Of a stretch of DNA of 8,545 nucleotides, positions 1 through 5,571 are shown one piece after another. The stretch's first letter is position 1, and every line of letters begins with the position of its first letter. The stretch covers positions 1 through 8,545 of the forward strand of contig JAEYPA010000116.1 of the NCBI GenBank assembly GCA_023411225.1. Direction: 5' to 3'. This DNA comes from Bacillota bacterium (GTDB taxonomy: Bacteria; Bacillota; Clostridia; Lachnospirales; Lachnospiraceae). The position numbers and the translations under genes were made by a program. The notes under the pieces are model-generated. The model saw only the letters and a program-made list of their open reading frames with translations, made no database searches and was not told where the DNA came from.

Positions 1-1129
1 TTCCAGTTCGTTTGCTGTAGATAAAACTAAAACAACTGGTATAGTGAGCTTTCTTTACTACATCTAAGGTATCTAAGAAGTCATCCTCTGTTTCTCCAGG
101 AAAACCAACAATGATATCTGTGGTAAGAGCCACGTCCGGCATAGCTTTTCTAACCTTCTCCACCAACTCAAGATATGATTCCTTCGTATATTGACGATTC
201 ATCTTCTTAAGAATACTACTGCTTCCAGATTGTACTGGAAGATGTACGTGGTGACATATTTTTGTGGAATTCTTCATAACCTCAATTACTTCATCAGAGA
301 AATCCTTAGGATGTGGAGTCATAAAACGGATTCTTTTTAAGCCTTCCACCTTTTCAACTTCTTGAAGAAGCTGGGCAAATGTCATCTTATTCTCTAAGCT
401 TTTTCCATAGGAGTTGACATTCTGTCCTAAAAGCATAACTTCTACGACCCCATCTGCCACAAGCTCTTTTATTTCTTTAATAATATCCTCTGGTTGACGA
501 CTTCTTTCTCTACCTCTTACGTATGGCACAATACAGTAGGTACAGAAATTATTGCATCCGTACATAATATTGACGCCTGCCTTAAAGGGGTATTTTCTCT
601 CACTTGGTAAATCCTCCACTATCTCAGTGGCTTCTTTCCAGATATCCACTATCATGCAATCAGATTCCAATCTAGTTAGAATTAATTCTGCTAGTTTAAA
701 GATATTGTGTGTTCCAAATATAATATCTACAAAACGGTAGCTCTTCTGAATCTTTTCAACTACTGTATCCTCCTGCATCATACACCCACATAAGGCTATC
801 ATCATATTCGGATTCTTTTGTTTTAATTTATTCAAATGACCAAGATGACCATATACTTTCAGATTAGCATTTTCTCGGACTGTACATGTATTATAAATAA
901 CAAAATCCGCATTCTCTGTCTCCACAAGCTGATAACCGATTTTTTCGAGTATGCCGGCAATCTTTTCAGAGTCCTTCGCATTCATCTGGCAACCAAAAGT
1001 TACGATACAAGCAGTTAATGGACGTCCTAGCTTCGTCTGAACATCATTTAATTTTTCCTTTGCAAGTTCCATAAACTGAAGTTGTCTCGCGGTTTCGCTT
1101 GCATTCATGTTGTATTCAGTTCTACTCAT
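1..1129 (-). CDS. miaB: tRNA-2-methylthio-N6-dimethylallyladenosine synthase MiaB, C-terminus cut by window edge
   Basis: This radical-SAM enzyme inserts a methylthio group at C2 of i6A37 in tRNAs reading UNN codons, acting in the cytoplasm. I translated 376 codons from an ATG at 1129, preceded by AAAGGA with 7 nt spacing; the frame stays open to base 1. The N-terminal MTTase domain carries the three auxiliary-cluster cysteines at about C47 (FGCQMN), C82 (NTCTVREN) and C116 (LCGCM). The radical-SAM triad is C192, C196 and C199 (GCNNFCTYC), followed by VPYVRGRERSR. Further family motifs are LGQNVNSYG, LPVQSGS and TDIIVGFPGET. Family members are usually about 430-480 residues, so roughly the last 60-100, including the TRAM RNA-binding domain, lie outside the window. 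The FGCQMN and VPYVRGRERSR motifs favour MiaB over the related MtaB and RimO. It has its own promoter 30-60 nt upstream, so it need not depend on the peptidase gene before it. Confidence 0.96.
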   Translation of the reverse strand, partial: MSRTEYNMNASETARQLQFMELAKEKLNDVQTKLGRPLTACIVTFGCQMNAKDSEKIAGILEKIGYQLVETENADFVIYNTCTVRENANLKVYGHLGHLNKLKQKNPNMMIALCGCMMQEDTVVEKIQKSYRFVDIIFGTHNIFKLAELILTRLESDCMIVDIWKEATEIVEDLPSERKYPFKAGVNIMYGCNNFCTYCIVPYVRGRERSRQPEDIIKEIKELVADGVVEVMLLGQNVNSYGKSLENKMTFAQLLQEVEKVEGLKRIRFMTPHPKDFSDEVIEVMKNSTKICHHVHLPVQSGSSSILKKMNRQYTKESYLELVEKVRKAMPDVALTTDIIVGFPGETEDDFLDTLDVVKKAHYTSCFSFIYSKRTG

Positions 1130-1159
1130 AAATACATCCTTTCCCTATTATCTCCTAGT

Positions 1160-1188
1160 ATTATATAGTTTAAAGTATGAAAGTTCAA
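1160..1188 (-). promoter_or_regulatory. Sigma-A type promoter for miaB
   Basis: On the minus strand a -35 box TTGAAC (1183-1188) and a perfect -10 box TATAAT (1160-1165) are separated by exactly 17 nt. The -10 lies about 30 nt before the miaB ATG, leaving a short leader that contains the AAAGGA ribosome binding site. The match to consensus is 11 of 12 positions. The rest of the 165-nt spacer (1130-1294) shows no convincing terminator after the peptidase gene, so some read-through into miaB is possible. Confidence 0.85.
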
Positions 1189-1294
1189 GGTTAAATGTAT
1201 GGAAATGCTATTAGAACACTTCACCATTACACTTTAATTGAACAAAAATCAACTGTACCTGTGAATCTCAATAAAATGTTGTGACATCTCCTTA

Positions 1295-2203
1295 CTATAA
1301 ATGGGCAACAACAAATGGCGTATACAAAAGCTGACAATAAACTGTACGTTGATAATGAAGTGGCAGAGGGAATTGTTCCTCCTCAGGTACCGTTTCGATG
1401 GTAAATGCTGGCATGCCTGTTTGCTCGGAGTAATAATGGACTGTATTACCTCCAGTGTCTCCGGAATCAATTTCTCGTTCGGGTTGTACCAATTTATACC
1501 CTGTTACCAACGATAAATTCTTCGCCATCTCTAACTGTCTTTTATTATAGGCTACAGACATCTGACTGCGGTAATAATAGATCTCATTTCCTCTGGAATG
1601 GTAGTCAATATAAGCCTCCGTTTTCACCTCGGTCATCAGCTTCATCAAAGCTTTCGTCTCAGTCTCAGAGCCTGCAACGTCTCCAGGGAATTTGGGTTTC
1701 CAGCTAATAGAAGGGAAGTTACGATTAATGTCCATGATACACTGATTATATTTCCAGTCCTGATATAGGATGCCTGTCTCCTTGGCCTTATCATGTTGTT
1801 CCTGATTATGTATAATATGAAACCCATTTAGAGCAATCATATATCCATCAGGGTTCACCAAAGGCACTGTATAAAGAGTAAATTCTTCAAAAAATTCTCC
1901 TATACTAATATTCCACTTTTTATTCATGCGTTCACGTTCACTAGCCGAGGAATATGCCAAAGCGAATTCCTCAGCCATCCCCATCAAAGCGATGGTATTC
2001 ACCGATTCTCTTCCATGAACACCTCCTGTAAGAAGAATTCCACGCTTACCTTTCCCTACTTTTAACATCAGGATACTTCGGTTAGACACCGTAGTCCCTA
2101 TGGCTTCCACCTGAATAAAATCCGGATAAGCAATGCTAATAAGAGTAGCATCCCTAACCAGATGATTATAATAATATGGCTTATTTAAGGTTATCACTTT
2201 CAT
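1295..2203 (-). CDS. M14-family zinc carboxypeptidase, no signal peptide
   Basis: This is a predicted metallocarboxypeptidase of 302 residues. The zinc ligands fit the HxxE...H pattern: H63 and E66 in GGVHGRES, and H202 in YIDYHSRGNE. The DINRNF motif (158-163) corresponds to the substrate-carboxylate binding Asn-Arg of carboxypeptidase A. E270 in AFTIET matches the catalytic glutamate, and the VNPDGY motif (116-121) is also typical. I saw no signal peptide, LysM repeat or membrane segment, so it should be cytoplasmic. Bacterial M14 enzymes of this kind include gamma-D-glutamyl-diaminopimelate peptidases and MpaA, which recycle murein peptides; that role here is inference from the family. The start is ATG 2203, because AGGTGA sits 5 nt before it; an in-frame GTG at 2212 falls inside that ribosome binding site. 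It is spaced as its own transcription unit, about 196 nt after the AraC gene. Confidence 0.87.
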   Translation of the reverse strand: MKVITLNKPYYYNHLVRDATLISIAYPDFIQVEAIGTTVSNRSILMLKVGKGKRGILLTGGVHGRESVNTIALMGMAEEFALAYSSASERERMNKKWNISIGEFFEEFTLYTVPLVNPDGYMIALNGFHIIHNQEQHDKAKETGILYQDWKYNQCIMDINRNFPSISWKPKFPGDVAGSETETKALMKLMTEVKTEAYIDYHSRGNEIYYYRSQMSVAYNKRQLEMAKNLSLVTGYKLVQPEREIDSGDTGGNTVHYYSEQTGMPAFTIETVPEEEQFPLPLHYQRTVYCQLLYTPFVVAHL

Positions 2204-2208
2204 GAAAG

Positions 2209-2214
2209 TCACCT
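2209..2214 (-). promoter_or_regulatory. Ribosome binding site that sets the peptidase start
   Basis: AGGTGA lies 5 nt upstream of the ATG at 2203. It overlaps the in-frame GTG codon at 2212 that would otherwise give a protein three residues longer, so the ATG is preferred. Confidence 0.75.
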
Positions 2215-2229
2215 AAATCCTTTTGTACT

Positions 2230-2260
2230 ATTATATTGTGACATATGAGTTTTATAACAA
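2230..2260 (-). promoter_or_regulatory. Possible promoter for the M14 peptidase gene
   Basis: A perfect -10 box TATAAT (2230-2235) lies 26 nt before the peptidase ATG. The best -35 candidate is TTGTTA (2255-2260), but the spacing is 19 nt, which is longer than optimal. The -10 is convincing; the -35 is weak. Further upstream, the 7-mer TTGCAAG occurs twice (2283-2289 and 2308-2314, period 25), and an imperfect AGTTTTGC/GCAAAA hairpin lies nearby. I can assign no function to these. Confidence 0.5.
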
Positions 2261-2340
2261 GGAGATAACAAAGAGTTTTTTGCTTGCAAAACTTTTCGTC
2301 TGGGGGCCTTGCAAGTAGCAACTTCTTCTAAAACCCAATA

Positions 2341-2379
2341 CGATCCTTGACTTCCGCTTCTTTAGGAAGTCAAGGATCG
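2341..2379 (-). terminator. Perfect 15-bp stem, 9-nt loop; candidate terminator of the AraC gene
   Basis: CGATCCTTGACTTCC (2341-2355) and GGAAGTCAAGGATCG (2365-2379) are perfect inverted complements around a 9-nt loop. The stem has 8 G-C pairs and begins 20 nt after the AraC stop codon. On the minus strand it is followed by TATTGGGTTTTAG, a poor and delayed T-run; on the plus strand there is no T-run. Termination of the regulator transcript is the simplest reading. An alternative is a member of a dispersed palindromic repeat family. Confidence 0.55.
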
Positions 2380-2399
2380 CACTCAAACGTAGCTCTTTC

Positions 2400-3239
2400 T
2401 TATTGTTTCATTGTCCGTCTATTTTGTATTTTATATTTTCCCGGTGAAATCCCATATTTTTTCTTAAACTGTTTCATAAACGCAGAAAGTGATTCATACC
2501 CGCAGATAAAACCAATATCCGTGATTGAGTAATCCGATGTATCAAGCAATATGACAGCTTTCTGCAATCTTTGTTCATTGACCCAATGGTGTGGCGTACA
2601 TCCGAAACTCTGCTGAAACTTTCGCTTGAACGTACTTTTACTGATATGCATAGATTCTGATATTTCCTGAATGTTATGATATTTCTTGTATAAACAGGTT
2701 ACATCTTCAGCAAAATGATTACTTTGAACAAATGAATGAATCAGACCACGAAAGACACCTGTGTTATCCTCTTTATCAATATGTAGAAGTAATTCTATAA
2801 TCTTTAAATAAATTATCTTGTCATAGTTATCATGCGAATTCATAATGTTAAGTAAAGCGTTTACTTCGTTTTTCATGTAATCACTGGTATCACCATGGTA
2901 ACAGTTCATATCGTAACTGCTTTCTCTGCATGGATACAGTGGTAAATTTCTTAGTAAATCATCACTTAAAAAAATTAGTAAACTTTCATACCCTTCTTCA
3001 CTTATGATTTGATTCATAATATAATGACCCTTTGTAAACAGCGCAAATTGTCCCTCTTCAATCGTTAATTCATACTCTTGATAAATCAACTGTTTTTTTC
3101 CTTTAAGCACTATAACTAAAAGGTTTTCTAGCACCTGAGTATATATTTTCGAAGAAACGTTCTCTTCATATCTCTTCAAATATATATCGTTTTTTTCTTT
3201 TAGTTCTACTTTTTGCATAAAGTCTATAGGTACTTTCAT
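2400..3239 (-). CDS. AraC-family transcriptional regulator
   Basis: This is a 279-residue one-component regulator. The C-terminal third holds the two helix-turn-helix motifs of the family: one at about 189-213 (NIQEISESMHISKSTFKRKF) and one at about 237-270, containing ITDIGFICGYESLSAFMKQF and ending KKYGISPGKYK. The N-terminal 150 residues are a sensor region with a cupin-like flavour (EEGQFALFTKGHYIMNQ), resembling ExsA/GadX-type regulators; no ligand can be read from it. The ATG at 3239 has only a distant GGAG about 11 nt upstream. No better start exists, since M8 has no ribosome binding site. It starts 18 nt after the cysteine-rich protein gene, so the two are almost certainly co-transcribed and that gene is a likely target. 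Hand counts over five 60-nt rows average about 29% GC, much lower than the flavoprotein genes, which suggests acquisition. Confidence 0.92.
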   Translation of the reverse strand: MKVPIDFMQKVELKEKNDIYLKRYEENVSSKIYTQVLENLLVIVLKGKKQLIYQEYELTIEEGQFALFTKGHYIMNQIISEEGYESLLIFLSDDLLRNLPLYPCRESSYDMNCYHGDTSDYMKNEVNALLNIMNSHDNYDKIIYLKIIELLLHIDKEDNTGVFRGLIHSFVQSNHFAEDVTCLYKKYHNIQEISESMHISKSTFKRKFQQSFGCTPHHWVNEQRLQKAVILLDTSDYSITDIGFICGYESLSAFMKQFKKKYGISPGKYKIQNRRTMKQ

Positions 3240-3257
3240 GTCTTTTCAATCTCCAAG

Positions 3258-3704
3258 CTATGCCTGATCTTTTAAAAACTGGTATAGAAGTTCAGCTGTT
3301 TCACCTACTAAGTTTTTGCACCGATTCCCAAACACATTATTTATAGCTATTTCTAAATCTGCCTTTTTATTTAAATCAAGTTGTATTAAATCTTTACAGT
3401 CTGTCGCTCCAAACATTTCCTGAAACTTGTTTATAAACAGTTTTCCCATGTTATAGGCGGAACCCCGATGAGTGACAATCTCATTGGATTGCTGCCCAAA
3501 TTGTAATCCGATTACCATTAATGCTCCTGATAAACATCCACAAACTTTTCCCTGTTTAGACATACCTCCTCCAAATGGAACAGCTAATGCTACTGCCTGT
3601 TTGCTATCCAAACCGAAGTCATCTGCAAATGCAAGTAAAACTGCTTGTGAACAATTACAACCATTATCAAACAAATTCATTGCTAATACTTTTTTCTCAC
3701 TCAT
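3258..3704 (-). CDS. C_GCAxxG_C_C family cysteine-rich protein, probable redox role
   Basis: This 148-residue protein matches the C_GCAxxG_C_C family, a group of small putative redox proteins of unknown reaction. Conserved cysteines are visible at C16 and C18 (NGCNCSQAV), C55 and C57 (VCGCLSGALM), C103 (TDCKDL) and C129 (NRCKNL). A glycine-rich AVPFGGGMSKQG segment (41-52) sits between the first two groups. Six spaced cysteines suggest metal or cluster binding or disulfide chemistry; no substrate can be inferred. No signal peptide is seen, so it should be cytoplasmic. The ATG at 3704 follows AAAGGAAG at normal spacing. A longer in-frame reading from 3743 would put the promoter and dyad region inside the gene and is rejected. 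It is the first gene of a pair with the AraC regulator and has its own upstream region of 133 nt. Hand-counted rows give about 36% GC. Confidence 0.87.
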   Translation of the reverse strand: MSEKKVLAMNLFDNGCNCSQAVLLAFADDFGLDSKQAVALAVPFGGGMSKQGKVCGCLSGALMVIGLQFGQQSNEIVTHRGSAYNMGKLFINKFQEMFGATDCKDLIQLDLNKKADLEIAINNVFGNRCKNLVGETAELLYQFLKDQA

Positions 3705-3725
3705 ATTCTTCTTCCTTTCTGTGAT

Positions 3726-3742
3726 TGATAGTAACATTATCA
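3726..3742. promoter_or_regulatory. Dyad TGATA-N7-TATCA over a possible extended -10
   Basis: A 17-bp dyad with perfect 5-bp arms lies 22 nt before the cysteine-rich protein start. On the minus strand it overlaps TGTGATAAT (3736-3744), which fits an extended -10 element. A regulator bound here would block that promoter. The arm spacing does not fit the FNR/CRP pattern TTGAT-N4-ATCAA, so I name no regulator. Confidence 0.35.
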
Positions 3743-3749
3743 CAAAAAG

Positions 3750-3766
3750 AGAAGAATTATTCTTCT
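3750..3766. promoter_or_regulatory. Perfect 17-nt palindrome, candidate operator
   Basis: AGAAGAAT and ATTCTTCT are perfect inverted arms around one central base. The site overlaps the -10 box of the TTGACA-led promoter candidate on the minus strand. This arrangement is typical of a repressor or activator site. The AraC protein encoded one gene downstream is one candidate binder, although AraC-family sites are more often direct repeats. Confidence 0.4.
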
Positions 3767-3790
3767 AAGATTTACTCATAAAATTGTCAA
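3762..3790 (-). promoter_or_regulatory. Possible promoter of the cysteine-protein/AraC pair
   Basis: A perfect -35 box TTGACA (3785-3790) is followed 17 nt later by TAGAAG (3762-3767), which matches the -10 consensus at 4 of 6 positions. A strong -35 with a weak -10 under a palindrome would suit a regulated promoter. The alternative extended -10 at 3736-3744 lies closer to the gene. Confidence 0.45.
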
Positions 3791-3803
3791 AAAGGTTCAC
3801 AAA

Positions 3804-3835
3804 GTAAAATAATCTTGATTCATTCATTATTTTAC
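3804..3835 (-). terminator. AT-rich hairpin right after the cyclo-ligase gene
   Basis: GTAAAATAAT (3804-3813) and ATTATTTTAC (3826-3835) form a perfect 10-bp stem around a 12-nt loop. The hairpin begins two bases after the stop codon of the 5-formyltetrahydrofolate cyclo-ligase gene. It has only two G-C pairs and is followed on the minus strand by mixed T-rich sequence, so any termination would be weak. It marks the end of the five-gene operon. Confidence 0.4.
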
Positions 3836-3837
3836 CA

Positions 3838-4419
3838 TTATTTATATACCATCTCTCGACATTTATACACTTCCATCGGTGTCATCACATACTCAATTGA
3901 CTGATCACATTTTTCCACAGGAAGTTCTCGAAGTACTTGAAAATCATATCCTAACCCACAGGTAATTAAGGCTCCATGTTCTACAGAAGAAAGGTATCTG
4001 TCATAGAAACCACCGCCATAGCCCAATCTGTCACCCTCTTTCGTAAAAGCAAGTCCAGGTAGTAACATCAAAGCAGCCTTTTTACCAGTCGGAACCACGA
4101 ACTCTTTGGTTTTTGGCTCCGGTATCTTCTGATAACCCAAAGAAACCTGGGACACATCTGTTATGACATAAAAACGGATATTCTCTCCCTCTACCTTAGG
4201 AAGCGCCACTTTCTTTCCATCCAGTAGCGCCTGTCTGATAATCGATTTTGTAGACAGTTCTTGATTATAGGAAGAATAACAATAGAGAAGCTCTGTCTCA
4301 AGATATGGCTGAAAAGAAGCTAAGTTTCTGCTCACCTTAACATCTGCCTCTTCCATTTGCTCTTTTGTCAGTCTTTTTTTCTCTGCTCGAATCCTATCTC
4401 GAATCATTGCTTTTGTCAC
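3838..4419 (-). CDS. 5-formyltetrahydrofolate cyclo-ligase (methenyltetrahydrofolate synthetase)
   Basis: This enzyme uses ATP to convert 5-formyl-THF to 5,10-methenyl-THF, returning the storage folate to one-carbon metabolism in the cytoplasm. At 193 residues it has the usual family length. The N-terminal basic helix (IRDRIRAEKKRLTKEQM) is typical, and the nucleotide/folate-binding signature DRLGYGGGFYDRY lies at 130-142, preceded by LLPGLAF. The C-terminal DQSIEYVMTP resembles the family's closing motif. I chose the GTG at 4419 because GGGAGGG sits 6 nt upstream. A TTG at 4434 would overlap that site, and the ATG at 4407 is about 18 nt from it. The gene is last in the operon, 32 nt after the DUF896 gene. 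It is often given as ygfA, yqgN or fau in other species, so no symbol is assigned. Confidence 0.93.
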   Translation of the reverse strand: MTKAMIRDRIRAEKKRLTKEQMEEADVKVSRNLASFQPYLETELLYCYSSYNQELSTKSIIRQALLDGKKVALPKVEGENIRFYVITDVSQVSLGYQKIPEPKTKEFVVPTGKKAALMLLPGLAFTKEGDRLGYGGGFYDRYLSSVEHGALITCGLGYDFQVLRELPVEKCDQSIEYVMTPMEVYKCREMVYK

Positions 4420-4425
4420 AAGTAT

Positions 4426-4432
4426 CCCTCCC
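4426..4432 (-). promoter_or_regulatory. Ribosome binding site selecting the GTG start of the cyclo-ligase
   Basis: GGGAGGG, a strong match to the anti-Shine-Dalgarno partner, ends 6 nt before GTG 4419. The next in-frame ATG is twelve bases further in and too distant, so a GTG start is favoured. Confidence 0.75.
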
Positions 4433-4451
4433 AATCATCCTTTGTTCTTCA

Positions 4452-4685
4452 CTAATTCAAACTCTTTTTTTGTTGATTTCGTTGGCCAACCTTTTTTAAT
4501 TCTGTTACAGAACCATCTTGATTTAGGATGGAGATATTATCTAACTGGCCTCTTAAATTTCCACGAATGGACGCAATATATTGCTGACGGAGTTCCTTTT
4601 GTTCCTTCTTTTCTTCCTCAGTCAGACCTTCCCCTTTGCTTTTTTTATAAAGTTCATTGATTCTTGCTATTTTTGTATTATCCAT
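4452..4685 (-). CDS. DUF896 / UPF0291 (YnzC-type) small protein
   Basis: This 77-residue protein shows the DUF896 pattern. It opens with an N-terminal helical hairpin (KIARINELYKKSKGEGLTEE, then EKKEQKELRQQYIASIR), followed by the conserved RGNLRGQLDNISIL region and a lysine-rich tail. Residues 1-65 match the length of Bacillus YnzC relatives, whose biochemical function is unknown. The protein is highly charged and cytoplasmic. The ATG at 4685 follows AAAGGA at 5 nt spacing. A much longer upstream extension of the frame exists, but it overlaps proB and is not coding. It lies 25 nt after proB and 32 nt before the cyclo-ligase gene, in the same operon. In the order I expect for related genomes, proA would lie on its upstream side. 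Confidence 0.9.
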   Translation of the reverse strand: MDNTKIARINELYKKSKGEGLTEEEKKEQKELRQQYIASIRGNLRGQLDNISILNQDGSVTELKKVGQRNQQKKSLN

Positions 4686-4710
4686 ATAATTCCTTTCGTT
4701 TATCTCATAT

Positions 4711-5571
4711 TTAGTTTGGATATTGCTCCGTTTTGATATAATCCAACAAGTTAAAATCCTCCTGAGCATGAGCAAGAAATATCGTTCCGATTTCTTCTCC
4801 CTGAATAATATCTGCAATGATATCAATCTGAGCACCATTCGCAATAACCATATCCGCTCCTGAAGCAGTTGCTATCTTAGCTGCAGAAAGTTTAGTTGCC
4901 ATGCCACCAGTTCCTACGCCACTAACTGCACCTTTGCCCATATCCATAAGTTTATTGTCTAAACGTTCCACTATGCTAATAAATCGGGCATCCGGATTGT
5001 TGTGTGGATCATCAGTATATAAACCATCAATATCTGACATTAAAATTAATAAATCAGCACCAATTAACGCTGCCACAATGGCAGAAAGCGTATCGTTATC
5101 TCCAAAATTATTATACTGGAGCTCGTCGGTAGATACCGTATCATTTTCATTTACAATTGGTATGACACCTAATTCTAGAAGCTCTCGGAAGGTATTTTGG
5201 GCATTAGCGCGGCTAATGTCATTTATCATGGTATATTTAGTCATGAGTACCTGGGCACAGGTTTGGTTGTACTCAGCAAATAACTTTTGATACACCATCA
5301 TGAGCCTAGCCTGTCCCACCGCCGCACAAGCCTGTCTGACACTGGTTTCAATCGGCTTTTCTTTTAGACCTAATGCCTTTCTTCCTACTGCAATGGCTCC
5401 AGAAGAAACTAATACAACTTCTTTACCTGCATTTCTAAGATCTGTTAACACACGTACCAATTTTTCCATGGTCCTAAGACTCATGTAACCAGTATCGGGA
5501 TGGGTAATCGTTGATGAACCAATCTTAATTACTATCCTCTCTTTATCCTTTAATAGTTCTCTGTAAGTCAT
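4711..5571 (-). CDS. proB: Glutamate 5-kinase, kinase domain only
   Basis: This enzyme phosphorylates L-glutamate to gamma-glutamyl phosphate, the first step of proline synthesis. The protein has 286 residues and consists of the amino-acid kinase domain alone. Visible motifs are VIKIGSSTITH (14-24), VSSGAIAVG (55-63), the glutamate-site VNENDTVS (140-147), FGDNDTLSAIVA (156-167), LMSDIDGLYTDDP (177-189) and GVGTGGMATKLSAAKIA (218-234). The C-terminal PUA domain of the 367-residue E. coli enzyme is missing, as in many short clostridial forms, so this is a natural short type and not a truncation. The ATG at 5571 is chosen because GGGGGA sits 4 nt upstream and MTYRELL aligns with family N-termini. 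An in-frame start at 5601 has no such support. The start lies inside the end of the preceding flavoprotein gene (29-nt overlap), so translation is probably coupled. proA does not follow. Confidence 0.96.
   Translation of the reverse strand: MTYRELLKDKERIVIKIGSSTITHPDTGYMSLRTMEKLVRVLTDLRNAGKEVVLVSSGAIAVGRKALGLKEKPIETSVRQACAAVGQARLMMVYQKLFAEYNQTCAQVLMTKYTMINDISRANAQNTFRELLELGVIPIVNENDTVSTDELQYNNFGDNDTLSAIVAALIGADLLILMSDIDGLYTDDPHNNPDARFISIVERLDNKLMDMGKGAVSGVGTGGMATKLSAAKIATASGADMVIANGAQIDIIADIIQGEEIGTIFLAHAQEDFNLLDYIKTEQYPN

Noticed and set aside
1249..1470. Minus-strand 73-residue frame overlapping the end of the peptidase gene and ending in the spacer before miaB
   Set aside because: It is mostly a shifted reading of the conserved peptidase C-terminus. 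Its last 12 codons could start at an ATG after GGAG, but with no spacing for a ribosome binding site.
3726..3742. FNR/CRP-type binding site
   Set aside because: The half-sites TTGAT and ATCAC are 9 nt apart rather than the 4-6 nt needed for this family, so only a generic dyad is claimed.
3705..3743. Longer N-terminus (13 extra residues) for the cysteine-rich protein
   Set aside because: The extra codons lie over the promoter dyad and the ribosome binding site of the ATG at 3704, which alone gives the family-type N-terminus.
4686..4844. Upstream extension of the DUF896 frame into proB (130-residue version)
   Set aside because: The extension runs antiphase through the conserved 3' end of proB. 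The ATG at 4685 has its own ribosome binding site and gives the normal family length.
4901..5290. Plus-strand 129-residue frame opposite proB, and similar frames opposite the other genes
   Set aside because: These are antisense shadows of well-supported genes, with serine-, proline- and isoleucine-rich translations, no ribosome binding sites and no recognisable domain.
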